In this document: positions 1-8,643 of the stretch, one piece after another
How positions within the stretch are numbered: position 1 is the first letter of the stretch
Layout of the letters: each line of letters opens with the position of its first letter
Origin: Nocardioides agri
GTDB taxonomy: Bacteria > Actinomycetota > Actinomycetes > Propionibacteriales > Nocardioidaceae
Direction: 5' to 3'
NCBI RefSeq assembly: GCF_013778305.1
Contig: NZ_JACEIC010000002.1
Coordinates: 3,125,669-3,189,668, forward strand
Length of the DNA stretch: 64,000 nucleotides
Notes under the pieces: model-generated
Databases searched by the model: none
Told to the model about the DNA's origin: nothing
What the model saw: only the letters and a program-made list of their open reading frames with translations
Program-made: the position numbers and the translations under genes

Positions 1-206
1 GCCGGTCCGGGCGGCGGGGCGAGGCCGACCTGGGCCGTGGGGGCCACGTAGGTGACGCCCGGGCGGGTCATCACCGTGCTCTGCGGGATCCCCAGCCAGT
101 CGCCGTGCTCGTCGGTGCCGAGGAAGGTCGCCTCGAACTCCCAGTGCGGCCGGTCGACCCACTTCGACATCACGACGCGTACGGCGGTGCCGGGCGACAG
201 GCTCAC
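1..206 (-). CDS. DUF402-type protein, N-terminal fragment
   Basis: A GTG-started reading frame runs leftward off the window edge, so only about 68 N-terminal residues are visible. They contain a pattern (W.DRPHWEF..TFLG.DEHG.WLG.P) that I associate with the actinobacterial DUF402 family, small proteins related to nucleoside-diphosphate phosphohydrolases. The fragment is too short to judge catalytic residues. It starts only a few bases from the divergent exporter gene, so the two promoters must overlap. The family call rests on memory of the conserved N-terminus and is moderate. Confidence 0.6.
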   Translation of the reverse strand, partial: MSLSPGTAVRVVMSKWVDRPHWEFEATFLGTDEHGDWLGIPQSTVMTRPGVTYVAPTAQVGLAPPPGP

Positions 207-215
207 GTGACCTGT
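197..215. promoter_or_regulatory. Interrupted palindrome between divergent genes
   Basis: ACAGG and CCTGT flank a TCACGTGA core containing CACGTG. It sits between and over the starts of the DUF402 gene and the exporter. The symmetry is off by one base, so an operator role is only a guess. Confidence 0.25.
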
Positions 216-243
216 GTACCAGTCGGCTGCCACGATGTGCGGC

Positions 244-1599
244 ATGGCGGAGGCGCGCGAGCTCAACCTGACGCTGGACTTCTGCCTGCGGGTCGGCGAG
301 GTGCTGCTGTCATCCGGCGCGGGCGCCGCCGACGTCACCGCGACCATGCAGGCGCTGGCGTGGCAGCTGGGCGTCAAGAACGTCGAGGTCGACGTGACGT
401 TCACGTCGCTGGCGATGGGCTTCCAGCCGGACCCCGAGGAGCCGGCGTTCGTGCTGATCCGTCAGGTCAAGCAGCGGGAGATCGACTACGCCGACCTGAC
501 CGAGGTCGACCACCTGGTCCGCGACGTGCTGCGGGGGGACGCCGACCTCAAGGAGGCACGGCAGCGGCTGGCGCGGATCGTGTCGTCCGGCCACCCGGTG
601 CCGCGCTGGGCGGCGACCCTCGGCTGGGGCGCGATGTGCGCCGGTGTCGGCCTCCAGTTGGGCGGCGGCCTCGCCGTCGTCGCGATTGCGTTCGTCGCGG
701 CGGTGGCCATCGACCGGCTGCTGCTGGTGATGGCCCGCCGCCGGCTGCCGTTCTTCTACCGTCAGGTCGCGGGCGGGGCGGTCGCGGCACTGATCGCGGT
801 CGCCGGTGCGGCCTTCCTCGACGACCTCGACCTGTCGGTGGTCGTCACCGCGAACATCATCATGCTGCTCGCCGGCATCGGGTTCATGGGTGCCCTGCAC
901 GACGCGCTGTCGGGCTTCTACGTCACCGCCGGGGCCCGGCTCACCGAGGCGCTGCTCGCGACCGCGGGGATCATCGCCGGCGTCAGCGGCGGCCTCCAGG
1001 TCGGCACCGCCTTCGGGGTCGACGTGGGCCGGCTCGAGCCGGGCGCGGTCGCCGACCTCGGGCAGGCGTCGGCGCTGGCGTTCGGTGCGGCGGTCTGTGC
1101 GGCGTCGTTCGGCTTCGCGTCCTACGCCCCGTGGCGGGCGCTGCCGCCGATCGGCCTCATCGCGGCCGTGGCGATCCTGATCAGCCAGTCCGCCGAGGCG
1201 ACGAGCAGCCTGGGGCGGGCGTGGCCGACCGCGGTGGCCGCGTTCTTCGTCGGCCTGGTCAGCTACGGCATCTCGGCGCGCCTCAAGGTGCCGCCCCTGG
1301 TCGTGGTCGTGCCGGCGATCGTCCCGATGCTGCCGGGTCTGTCGATCTACCGCGGCCTCAGCCTGCTCACCGAGGGTCCTGCGGCGACGTCCGAGGGGCT
1401 GCTGGCGATCATCACCGCGGCCGCCGTCGCGCTGGCGCTCGCCGCTGGCGTGATCCTGGGCGAGTACGTCGCGCAGCCGCTGCAGCGCGAGGCGCGCCGC
1501 CTCGAGAGCCGGCTGGCGGGACCGCGGCTCGTCGGCCCCCTCCGGATCCGGCCGCCGAAGCCGAAGCGGGTCAGACGATCGTCGTCCTCGGAGGCATGA
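244..1599 (+). CDS. ThrE-family threonine/serine exporter
   Basis: About 451 residues, matching the single-chain actinobacterial ThrE layout. An N-terminal soluble domain (residues about 5-125, with L.F..RVGE.L..SGA) is followed by about ten hydrophobic segments; glycine-rich membrane stretches and the VPAIVPMLPG motif near residue 360 are typical of this family, which exports threonine and serine by proton-motive force. The tail is Arg/Lys-rich and cytoplasmic. In-frame starts at 214 (GTG), 235 and 244 are possible; 244 is chosen because homology begins just after it. The 3' end overlaps the convergent SDR gene by 29 bp. Confidence 0.85.
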   Translation: MAEARELNLTLDFCLRVGEVLLSSGAGAADVTATMQALAWQLGVKNVEVDVTFTSLAMGFQPDPEEPAFVLIRQVKQREIDYADLTEVDHLVRDVLRGDADLKEARQRLARIVSSGHPVPRWAATLGWGAMCAGVGLQLGGGLAVVAIAFVAAVAIDRLLLVMARRRLPFFYRQVAGGAVAALIAVAGAAFLDDLDLSVVVTANIIMLLAGIGFMGALHDALSGFYVTAGARLTEALLATAGIIAGVSGGLQVGTAFGVDVGRLEPGAVADLGQASALAFGAAVCAASFGFASYAPWRALPPIGLIAAVAILISQSAEATSSLGRAWPTAVAAFFVGLVSYGISARLKVPPLVVVVPAIVPMLPGLSIYRGLSLLTEGPAATSEGLLAIITAAAVALALAAGVILGEYVAQPLQREARRLESRLAGPRLVGPLRIRPPKPKRVRRSSSSEA

Positions 1600-2413
1600 C
1601 CTTGCGCGCGCTGCGCGCGACGATGTCCTGGTAGCGCGACCCGGTCAGCTTCGCGAGCTGGTGCACCGCGTGCGCGTCGATGCCGACCAGCACGCGCGCC
1701 TTGTCCTTCTCGACCCCCGCCACGATGATCTCCGCGGCTCGCTCGGGCGTCATCCGGGCCAGCTTCTCGTCGAAGAGCCGCGCGGTCTCGGCCTTGTCCT
1801 CCTTGGCCGACACCCGGGCGTTGCGGGCGATCGCGGTCTTGATGCCGCCCGGGTGCACGACGGTCACCCCGACGCGGTGGCCGGCGACCAGCATCTCCTC
1901 ACGGATCGCCTCGGTCATCCCGCGCACGGCGTACTTGGCGGCGTTGTACATGCTCTGCCCGGGCATCGACACCAGCCCGAACAGCGAGGAGATGTTGACC
2001 AGGTGGCCGTCGCCGGAGGCGATGAGTTGCGGCAGGAACTCCTTGGTGCCGTTGGCGACGCCCCAGAAGTTGATCCCCATGATCCACTCCATGTCGGGGT
2101 ACTCGAGGTCCTCGAAGTCGCCGGCGAGCGCGACGCCGGCGTTGTTGACCACCACGTTGACCCGGCCGAAGTGCGCGACGACCTCCTCGGCGTACGCCGT
2201 GAACGCCGCGCGGTCGGCGACGTCGAGGTGGTCGGACCGCACCTCGCGCACGCCGGCCCGCTCGAGCAGGCGGACCGTCTCGGCGAGCCCGGCGTCGTCG
2301 ACGTCGGAGATCGCCAGTCGCGCGCCGCGCGCGGCGAGGTTCTGTGCGAGCGCCCGGCCGATGCCGGAGCCGGCACCGGTGATGACGACGACCCTGTCGT
2401 GGAAGTTCTTCAT
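1571..2413 (-). CDS. Short-chain dehydrogenase/reductase (SDR)
   Basis: 280 residues, a classical SDR. A TGAGSGIG NAD(P)-binding motif lies near the N-terminus (about residues 13-20), followed by NNAG, an Ile-Ser-Ser catalytic serine (NISSLFG) and Y..AKYAV, whose YxxxK supplies the catalytic Tyr and Lys. The substrate cannot be read from sequence. ATG is preceded by GGGAGG and overlaps the stop of the upstream monooxygenase by 4 bp (ATGA), so the two are translationally coupled. A monooxygenase plus SDR suggests successive oxidation of an alcohol, ketone or steroid-like compound; that is inference. Confidence 0.9.
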   Translation of the reverse strand: MKNFHDRVVVITGAGSGIGRALAQNLAARGARLAISDVDDAGLAETVRLLERAGVREVRSDHLDVADRAAFTAYAEEVVAHFGRVNVVVNNAGVALAGDFEDLEYPDMEWIMGINFWGVANGTKEFLPQLIASGDGHLVNISSLFGLVSMPGQSMYNAAKYAVRGMTEAIREEMLVAGHRVGVTVVHPGGIKTAIARNARVSAKEDKAETARLFDEKLARMTPERAAEIIVAGVEKDKARVLVGIDAHAVHQLAKLTGSRYQDIVARSARKVMPPRTTIV

Positions 2414-3909
2414 GAGGTGGCCTCCCGGCGCACGTCGTAGGCGTCCGGGTCGAAGCGGGCGAGCTCGCGCCGGAACGTGACGGTCGACTTCGGCCAGAGC
2501 GTCGTGTTGCGGCCGTGCTCGTCGAGGTACCAGCTGTCGCAGCCACCGCGGGTCCACACGGTGCGCTGCATGCGCCGCTGCAGGTTGGCGTTCCAGCGCT
2601 GGAACGCGCGCCGCCGCGGCTCGACGGCCGCCCAGCCGCGCTCGCGGAGCGTGCGGACCGCGTCGCGCAGGTAGGCGACCTGCGCCTCGATGATGAACAC
2701 CATGCTGGTGTGGCCCTGGCCGGTGTTGGGGCCGACGAGCATGAAGAGGTTCGGGAAGCCCGGCACGGTGGTGCCCTTATACGCCGCCATGCCGTCGTCC
2801 CGCCAGACGTCGGCGAGCGTGCGGCCGGCCGTGCCGGTGACGTGCTCGGTCACCGGCAGCTCGGTCGTCCAGAAGCCGGTCGCGACGACGATGACGTCCA
2901 CCGCCCGCTCCACGCCGTCGGCGGTGACGATCGCGTCGCCGGTGACCTTCGCGATCGGGTCGGTGACCAGCTCGGTGTTGTCGGCGGCGAGCGCGGGGTA
3001 GTAGGTGTTCGACCGCAGGATCCGCTTGCACCCGATCGCGAACCGCGGCGTGACCTTGGCGCGCAGCGCCGGGTCCTCGATGCCCTTGCGGATGTTGGCC
3101 TCCGCCGCCTTCTGGGCCGGCAGCGCGATCTTCGGCTCGAGGGTGAACGCCGGCACGTAGCCCTCGTGCGCCCAGTAGATGCCGGTCCGGTAGAGCCGGC
3201 CGAGCGCCGGGAAGCGGCGCAGCGCCCGCCGCTCGAGCGCGCCGTACCGCCGGTCGTTGCGGGGGATGACCCAGGGGGCCGTGCGCTGGTAGACGTCGAG
3301 GTGGGCGGCCACCTGCTGCATCTCCGGCACGATCTGGATCGCCGAGGCGCCCGTGCCGATCACCGCGACCCGCTTGCCGGCCGGGTCGACGGAGTGGTCC
3401 CAGCGCGCGGAGTGGAACACCTCGCCCTGGAAGGTCTCGATGCCCTCGATCTCGGGCAACCGCGGCTCGGAGAGGCCGCCGGCACCGAGCGTGAGGGTGC
3501 GGGCGGAGATCGTGCGCGGGCCGGCGGGGCCGGTGACCGTCACCGTCCAGCGCGCGGCCGCGTCGTCCCAGGTCGCGTCGTCGAACGACGTGTCGAACTC
3601 GAAGCGGTCGAGCGTGCCGGAGCGGGTCGCGACGTCGCGGAGGTACTGCTGGATCTCCGGCCCCGGTGAGTAGCTCATGCTCCACTCCGGGTTGGGGGCG
3701 AAGGAGAAGGAGTAGAGCTGGCTCGGCACGTCGCAGGCCGCACCCGGGTAGGTGTTGTCGCGCCAGGTGCCGCCGACCTCGCCGGCCTTCTCGACGACGA
3801 GGAAGTCGCGCTCGCCGTCCTCGTCGAGCTTGATCGCGGCGCAGAGTCCCGCGAAGCCGGCCCCGACGATGAGATGGTCGACCTGCCGGGCATGGGTGGG
3901 GGCACTCAC
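2410..3909 (-). CDS. Flavin-containing (Baeyer-Villiger type) monooxygenase
   Basis: 499 residues. An FAD Rossmann motif GAGFAG occurs near residue 17, and a second dinucleotide motif GTGASA near 185. Between them lies FQGEVFHSARWD, which fits the FxGxxxHxxxW(P/D) fingerprint of Baeyer-Villiger and related class B monooxygenases. Such enzymes insert oxygen next to ketones using NADPH and FAD. GTG start; first gene of a two-gene operon with the SDR and divergent from a TetR gene, which is the usual arrangement for a locally regulated catabolic operon. The substrate is unknown. Confidence 0.88.
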   Translation of the reverse strand: MSAPTHARQVDHLIVGAGFAGLCAAIKLDEDGERDFLVVEKAGEVGGTWRDNTYPGAACDVPSQLYSFSFAPNPEWSMSYSPGPEIQQYLRDVATRSGTLDRFEFDTSFDDATWDDAAARWTVTVTGPAGPRTISARTLTLGAGGLSEPRLPEIEGIETFQGEVFHSARWDHSVDPAGKRVAVIGTGASAIQIVPEMQQVAAHLDVYQRTAPWVIPRNDRRYGALERRALRRFPALGRLYRTGIYWAHEGYVPAFTLEPKIALPAQKAAEANIRKGIEDPALRAKVTPRFAIGCKRILRSNTYYPALAADNTELVTDPIAKVTGDAIVTADGVERAVDVIVVATGFWTTELPVTEHVTGTAGRTLADVWRDDGMAAYKGTTVPGFPNLFMLVGPNTGQGHTSMVFIIEAQVAYLRDAVRTLRERGWAAVEPRRRAFQRWNANLQRRMQRTVWTRGGCDSWYLDEHGRNTTLWPKSTVTFRRELARFDPDAYDVRREATS

Positions 3910-3928
3910 GCCGCGACCGTACTTCCCT

Positions 3929-3947
3929 TATTGAACGACCGTCAATA
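3929..3947. promoter_or_regulatory. Candidate TetR operator
   Basis: TATTGA and TCAATA form perfect 6-bp arms around 7 bp, in the 50-bp gap between the monooxygenase and TetR genes. It overlaps the -10 hexamer (TAGAGT, 3946-3951) of the TetR gene, so binding would repress it directly. The layout is typical of TetR autoregulation. Confidence 0.55.
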
Positions 3948-3959
3948 GAGTGAGGACCC

Positions 3960-4565
3960 GTGACCACCTCCGGAAGCGCACGCACCCGGCTGTCGCCCGA
4001 GCAGCGCCGCGAGCAGCTGCTCGACCTCGGCGTCCGGCTGCTGGCACACCGGTCGCTGGACGAGCTGTCGATCGACCTGCTCGCCGAGGAGGCCGGCATC
4101 TCCCGCGGCCTGCTCTACCACTACTTCGGCAGCAAGCAGGCCTTCCACGAGGCGGTTGTCCGGCACGCGGCCGACGACCTGATCGCGCAGACGTCGCCGC
4201 CCTCCGACGGGGAGCCGATGGAGCGGCTGCACACCTCGCTGACGGCCTACGTCGACTACGTGCTCGCCAACCACGAGGGCTACGTCTCGCTCGTGCGCGC
4301 GGCGGCCGGTGGCAACGAGAGCCTGCGGGCGATCTACGAGGACGCGCGGGCCGCGCTCAACAACCGGGCGTTCCGGGAGGACCTGCGTGGTGAGGTCGTC
4401 CCCGACACCCCGGCCAACCGCCTGGTCGTGCGCGCCTGGTCGGCGATGGCGGAGGACCTGGTGCTCTCCTGGATCGAGGACCCGCACGGACTGGGCAAGG
4501 ACGAGCTGATCGCGTTCCTGGTCGCCTCGCTGCCCGCCGTGATCGCGGTCATCCCGGAAGGCTGA
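3960..4565 (+). CDS. TetR/AcrR-family transcriptional regulator
   Basis: 201 residues. The N-terminal helix-turn-helix spans about residues 18-62, with the family signature ISRGLLYHYFGSKQAFHEAV; the remainder is a ligand-binding helical domain. GTG start 8 bases after TAGAGT, with no Shine-Dalgarno, so the message is probably leaderless. It is divergent from the flavin monooxygenase/SDR operon and separated from it by a palindrome, so it probably represses both. The ligand is unknown. Its 3' end overlaps the convergent histidine kinase by 17 bp. Confidence 0.9.
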   Translation: MTTSGSARTRLSPEQRREQLLDLGVRLLAHRSLDELSIDLLAEEAGISRGLLYHYFGSKQAFHEAVVRHAADDLIAQTSPPSDGEPMERLHTSLTAYVDYVLANHEGYVSLVRAAAGGNESLRAIYEDARAALNNRAFREDLRGEVVPDTPANRLVVRAWSAMAEDLVLSWIEDPHGLGKDELIAFLVASLPAVIAVIPEG

Positions 4566-5955
4566 CGTCCAGGACGGTGTCGCCGGGCTGCGACCGGAGC
4601 GTGACCCGGCCCCCGTGGGCGGTGACGATCGCCTCCACGAGCGAGAGGCCCAGCCCCACGCCGACCTCGGCGCCGCGGGTGCGCGCGGCGTCGCCGCGGG
4701 CGAACCGCTCGAAGGCGTGGTCGACCAGGTCCGGCGGGAAGCCCGGCCCGTCGTCGCGGACGGCGAAGCCGTCGCGGCGCACCGCCACGGTCACCGTGGT
4801 GCCGGGCGGGGTGTGCTTGCGGGCGTTGGTCAGCAGGTTGGTCACGACCTGGTGCAGCCGCAGCTCGTCGCCGGACACGACGGCGGGTCGGTCGACGAGC
4901 TCGTCGGGGATGTCCACCTGCCATCGCCGGTCGGGGTCGACCACGCGCGCGTCCGAGACGGCCTCGACGACCAGCCGTGTCAGGTCGACCGGCTCCTGCT
5001 CCAGCGGCCGGCCGGCGTCGAGGCGGGCGAGCAGCAGCAGGTCCTCGACGAGCGAGGTCATCCGGTCGGACTCGTCCTCGACCTTGTCGAGGGCGGTCGT
5101 CAGCACCTCCGAGTCGTCGGGACGCTGGCGGGCCAGCTCGGTGTAGCCCGCGATCGTCGCCAGCGGGGTGCGCAGCTCGTGGGAGGCGTCCGCGACGAAC
5201 TGCCGCACCTGCTGCTCGCTGCGGTGCCGGGCGTCCAGCGAGGTCTCGACGTGCGCGAGCAGGGTGTTGAGTGCCGCACCGACCTGGCCGACCTCGGTCC
5301 GCTCGTCGGTGAGGTGCTCCGGCACCCGCTCGGCGAGGTCGACCTCGCCGGTCGCCAGCGGCCGGGCGGCGACGGCCTCCGCGGTCGCGGCCACCTCGCG
5401 CAGCGGCCGCAGCTGGCGGCGTACGACGACGGCGGCGACCAGCCCGCCCGCCACGGTCGCCAGCAGGGCGAGCAGGACCTCCCACCAGATCAGGTTGCTG
5501 ACCGCTCGTTCGACGTCGTCGATCGGCAGGCCGACCGCGACGTCGCCGCTGGGACCCGTCGTCACGTTGACGCGGTAGGTGCCCTCGTCGGGGATCTCGA
5601 CGGTGTGGACCTCGCGGTCGACCGGCACCCCGGCCAGCGCCTCGAGGATGTCGTCGGGCACGTTGCCGTGCCGGGGGACGATCGTGCCCTGACCCGTGGA
5701 CAGGTTGATGACCAGCGTGCCCGTCGCGCCGAAGACCCGGCTGTCGAGGCCCGGGTCGCCGTCGGGCGGGCTCGGCAACCGTTGCTGGTCGGCGAGCGCC
5801 CGGACGTTCTGGTCGAGCTGCTCGGTCAGGTAGTCGCTCACCGCGAGCGTCGTGACGGTCCCGATCAGGACGGAGACGGCGAGCACGAGCAGCACGGTGG
5901 TGAGCACCAGCCGCGAGGTGAGCGACGCGAGGTGGCGCCTCATCGGATTGGTCAT
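4549..5955 (-). CDS. Sensor histidine kinase (HAMP-HisKA-HATPase)
   Basis: 468 residues. TM1 is about residues 16-39 and TM2 about 156-178, flanking an extracytoplasmic sensor of about 115 residues. A HAMP linker follows, then HisKA with phospho-acceptor His259 in DASHELRTPL, and a HATPase domain with the N-box (NLLTNARKHTPPG) and G-boxes (DDGPGFP, GVGLGLSLV). The architecture matches the MprB/CutS/TrcS group of actinobacterial envelope sensors. The start overlaps the response-regulator stop by 4 bp (ATGA), so the pair is co-translated. The signal cannot be inferred. Confidence 0.92.
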   Translation of the reverse strand: MTNPMRRHLASLTSRLVLTTVLLVLAVSVLIGTVTTLAVSDYLTEQLDQNVRALADQQRLPSPPDGDPGLDSRVFGATGTLVINLSTGQGTIVPRHGNVPDDILEALAGVPVDREVHTVEIPDEGTYRVNVTTGPSGDVAVGLPIDDVERAVSNLIWWEVLLALLATVAGGLVAAVVVRRQLRPLREVAATAEAVAARPLATGEVDLAERVPEHLTDERTEVGQVGAALNTLLAHVETSLDARHRSEQQVRQFVADASHELRTPLATIAGYTELARQRPDDSEVLTTALDKVEDESDRMTSLVEDLLLLARLDAGRPLEQEPVDLTRLVVEAVSDARVVDPDRRWQVDIPDELVDRPAVVSGDELRLHQVVTNLLTNARKHTPPGTTVTVAVRRDGFAVRDDGPGFPPDLVDHAFERFARGDAARTRGAEVGVGLGLSLVEAIVTAHGGRVTLRSQPGDTVLDVSLPG

Positions 5956-6671
5956 GCGCCCGGCTTCAGCACGTAGCCGGCGCCACGCATCGTGTGGATC
6001 ATGGGCTCCCGGCCGGCGTCGATCTTCTTGCGCAGGTAGGAGATGTAGAGCTCGACGACGTTGGCCTGGCCGCCGAAGTCGTAGTTCCAGACCCGGTCCA
6101 GGATCTGCGCCTTGCTCAGCACCCGGCGGGGGTTGCGCATCAGGTAGCGCAGCAGCTCGAACTCGGTCGCCGTCAGCGCGATCTCCTCCCCACCGCGGCG
6201 TACCTCGTGGCTGTCCTCGTCGAGCTCCAGGTCGCCGACCACCAGCAACGAGGACGACTCGACGCGCCGCGCCCCGGAGCGGCGCAGCAGGCCCCGCAGC
6301 CGCGCGACGAGCTCCTCGAGGGAGAAGGGCTTCGTCACGTAGTCGTCGCCTCCGGCGGTCAGGCCGGCGACCCGGTCCTCGACGGCGTCCCGCGCGGTGA
6401 GGAAGAGCACCGGGAGCTCCGGCTGGGTGGCGCGCATCCGCCGCAGCACCTCGAGGCCGTCGAAGTCCGGCAGCATCATGTCGAGCACCACGGCGTCGGG
6501 GCGCTGCTCCCGGGCGGCGTCGACCGCCTTCGTGCCGGTGTGGGCGGTCGCGACCTCCCAGCCCTCGTAGCGCAGCGCCATCGAGACGAGCTCCGCGAGG
6601 TTCTGCTCGTCGTCCACGACGAGCACTCGCAGCGGGGAGCCGTCGGCACGGGTGAGGTCCATGCTCGCCAC
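5952..6671 (-). CDS. OmpR-family response regulator
   Basis: 239 residues. An N-terminal receiver domain has the acidic pair DDE, the phospho-acceptor Asp in VVLDMMLPD (about residue 64) and the Lys of VTKPFS; a C-terminal winged helix follows (about 140-235, with LT.TEFELLRYL and RGAGYVL). It pairs with the downstream kinase. I choose GTG at 6671 because TACGGT lies 7 bases upstream, the leaderless spacing seen elsewhere in this window; ATG at 6662 is the alternative, three codons in. Divergent from the polyproline protein gene. Confidence 0.9.
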   Translation of the reverse strand: MASMDLTRADGSPLRVLVVDDEQNLAELVSMALRYEGWEVATAHTGTKAVDAAREQRPDAVVLDMMLPDFDGLEVLRRMRATQPELPVLFLTARDAVEDRVAGLTAGGDDYVTKPFSLEELVARLRGLLRRSGARRVESSSLLVVGDLELDEDSHEVRRGGEEIALTATEFELLRYLMRNPRRVLSKAQILDRVWNYDFGGQANVVELYISYLRKKIDAGREPMIHTMRGAGYVLKPGA

Positions 6672-6779
6672 AGTGCCGACCGTACCTGTGGGTCTCCTGT
6701 GAGGCCGCTGTGCTGGGCTCACGAGGTCCTCACGACTGGCACACAGGTCGGGCACAGGTACGCCGCGCACGCTCGGGCC

Positions 6780-7106
6780 ATGACCGAGCCGACCGTGACC
6801 CCTCCGCCTCCGCCTCCGCCTCCGCCTCCGCCGCCCGCCCCGCCCGCCCCGCCGGTGGACCAGCCCCCTGCCCCCGACCGGCCGCGGCGCACCCTCGGGA
6901 TCCCGCTCGTCCTCGGCATCGCCGCGGCAGCCTTCGTCCTCGGCGGCCTGCTCGGGAGCCTGGTGGGCGGCATCGTCGGCTACGCGATCCACGACGACCA
7001 CGGCCCCGACGTCGAGCACTCCCGGATCGGCCCCCAGGACGGTCCGCAGCAGCTGCCGGGCGCCCCGATGCCGGGCCTACCCGACGATGGCCCGGACGGC
7101 GAGTGA
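6780..7106 (+). CDS. Polyproline single-pass membrane protein
   Basis: 108 residues, no recognised family. After MTEPTVT come 12 consecutive prolines and further Pro/Ala-rich sequence to about residue 38, then a basic PRR boundary, one hydrophobic segment rich in Gly/Ala/Leu/Val (about 42-68) and an acidic, Pro/Gly-rich tail. The prolines are encoded by five perfect CCTCCG hexamers (6801-6830) plus neighbouring CCG codons, so the tract could expand or contract. Translation would need EF-P. It is divergent from the two-component pair and might be its target or accessory; that is inference. The 3' end overlaps the convergent flavoprotein gene by 30 bp. Confidence 0.7.
   Translation: MTEPTVTPPPPPPPPPPPPAPPAPPVDQPPAPDRPRRTLGIPLVLGIAAAAFVLGGLLGSLVGGIVGYAIHDDHGPDVEHSRIGPQDGPQQLPGAPMPGLPDDGPDGE
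6801..6830 (+). repeat. CCTCCG hexanucleotide microsatellite
   Basis: Five perfect tandem copies of CCTCCG inside the polyproline gene. Gain or loss of units would stay in frame and change the length of the proline run by two residues per unit. Confidence 0.9.
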
Positions 7107-8588
7107 CGCGAAGACCATCGCCGAGCCGAGCGGAGCCCCCGGCCCGGGGTAGCGCGGGCCGAACACCGACGCCGCGCTGTTGCCCGCGGCGTAGAGCCCC
7201 CTGATCGCCGAGCCGTCCGGCCGCAGCACGCGGCCGGCGGCGTCGGTGACCAGCCCGCCCTTGGTGCCGAGGTCGGAGAGCACGAAGCGAGCGGCGTAGA
7301 ACGGGGCCTGGTCGCAGGGCGTGGGCCCGGCGCCGCCGGTGAAGAACGTGTCGTACTCGTCGACGCCGCGGCCGAAGTCCTCGTCCGCGCCCCCCGCGCA
7401 GAACCGGTTGAACCGCTCGACCGTCGCGACCAGCGCGTCGGCAGGCACGCCGATCCGCTCGGCGAGGCCGGCGACCGTGTCGGCCCGCACCCAGGTGCCG
7501 GCGGCGAGGTGCTCGGCCGGGTCGCCCTCGGGCATCGCGATCGCGGGCAGCCGACCGCCCTCGCGGGAGTCGAACACGAACCAGGACGGGATCCGCTCGG
7601 GCGCCTCGGCCATGATCCGGCCGAACCGGTCGTAGGGCAGCGACTCGTTGCCGTAGCGCTGCCCACGCTGGTCGACCATCAGCCCCGATCGGAAGCCGAG
7701 CGTGAAGGAGCCGCCGCCGTCGGGCTGCTCGAGCCCGGGGCAGAACCAGCCCACCCCGCGGTAGTCGGCAGCAGCGCCGATCGCGACGGCCGCGGCGATG
7801 GGCTCGCCGGTGTTGGTGCCGCGCGGGGCCATCGTCCACGCCACGTCACCGGGCACGCCGTGCGCGGCGCGGGCCTCGGCGTTGCCCTCGAAGCCGCCGG
7901 CCGCGACGATCACGCCACGGCGGGCGCGGACCTGGACCGGGCCCTCGGGGGTCATCGCGGCGACGCCCGCCACCCGCTCCCCGTCGAGGACCAGCCCGGT
8001 CACCGGCAGCTCGGTCAGCACGGCGCCGCCCGCACGGACGAAGCCGTCGAGCAGCCGCGCGATCAGTGCCTGCCCACCGCTGAGCGTGTTGCGCCCGCCC
8101 TCGCCGAGGCGGTCCCGCTCGACCGGCGGCCGGACCAGCTCGGCGACCTCGGGCGCCACGTCGCCCCGCTTGATGTTCGCCGGCTGGATCGACCTGCCCA
8201 TGGCGACCCGGCCGGGGGCGTCGTAGTACTCCGAGAACGGCAGCCACTCGAACGGGATGCCGGCCTCCTCGAGCTCGGCGACCAGCTCGGGAGAGCGCGC
8301 CAGGAACGCCTCGACCAGCTCCTGGTCCGGGTCCTCCAGGACCGCCGCGAGGTAGGTGCGTGCGCCCTCGGTCGAGTCCCCGATCCCGGCCCGCTGCTGC
8401 ACCTGGCTCCCGGGCAGCCAGCAGGCGCCGCCGGAGTACGCCGACGTGCCGCCGAGCAGTCCGGTCTTCTCGACCACCACCGTCGACAGCCCGGCCCGCT
8501 GGGCCAGTAAGGCGCCGGTCAGCGCCCCGCCGCCCGAGCCCACCACCACGACGTCGAACTCACGGTCGTACTCCTGCGCCTCGGCCAT
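7077..8588 (-). CDS. FAD-dependent dehydrogenase, 3-ketosteroid dehydrogenase (KstD)-like
   Basis: 503 residues. The FAD motif VVGSGGGALTGAL is at about residues 12-24, with E.TGLLGGTSAYSGG following, as in KstD and fumarate-reductase flavoproteins. The C-terminus has GLYAAGNS and a Y.GPGA.LG.AMVF motif matching the KstD ending. KstD enzymes introduce C1-C2 unsaturation into 3-ketosteroid ring A; close relatives act on C4-C5, so the exact bond is uncertain. ATG is chosen at MAEAQ, just before the fold begins. Twelve bases upstream lies a perfect KstR consensus palindrome, which supports a steroid role. Confidence 0.82.
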   Translation of the reverse strand: MAEAQEYDREFDVVVVGSGGGALTGALLAQRAGLSTVVVEKTGLLGGTSAYSGGACWLPGSQVQQRAGIGDSTEGARTYLAAVLEDPDQELVEAFLARSPELVAELEEAGIPFEWLPFSEYYDAPGRVAMGRSIQPANIKRGDVAPEVAELVRPPVERDRLGEGGRNTLSGGQALIARLLDGFVRAGGAVLTELPVTGLVLDGERVAGVAAMTPEGPVQVRARRGVIVAAGGFEGNAEARAAHGVPGDVAWTMAPRGTNTGEPIAAAVAIGAAADYRGVGWFCPGLEQPDGGGSFTLGFRSGLMVDQRGQRYGNESLPYDRFGRIMAEAPERIPSWFVFDSREGGRLPAIAMPEGDPAEHLAAGTWVRADTVAGLAERIGVPADALVATVERFNRFCAGGADEDFGRGVDEYDTFFTGGAGPTPCDQAPFYAARFVLSDLGTKGGLVTDAAGRVLRPDGSAIRGLYAAGNSAASVFGPRYPGPGAPLGSAMVFASLAVRAIVG

Positions 8589-8599
8589 GGCCGGGATAC

Positions 8600-8613
8600 T
8601 AGAACACGTTATA
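8600..8613. promoter_or_regulatory. KstR-type operator
   Basis: TAGAACACGTTATA fits the published mycobacterial KstR consensus TnnAACnnGTTnnA at every defined position; the outer C and G extend the symmetry. It lies between the KstD-like gene (12 bp from its start) and hrpA (30 bp from its start), so it probably controls the former. Confidence 0.75.
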
Positions 8614-8643
8614 GATGGACACGCCCGGCACAATGGTGCGGTC

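Noticed and set aside
2515-3669. Long open frames antisense or out of frame to clear genes (also 8599-11694 minus, 10767-12401, 17231-19579, 46864-49164, 48284-51202)
   Set aside because: They are Arg/Pro/Gly/Ala-rich or His/Asp-rich, show no family motifs and mirror the codon structure of the real genes; typical shadows in DNA of this GC content.
3960-4565. This TetR gene as KstR
   Set aside because: Its local palindrome (TATTGA-N7-TCAATA) is unlike the KstR consensus, and the protein sits beside a monooxygenase rather than in a steroid cluster.
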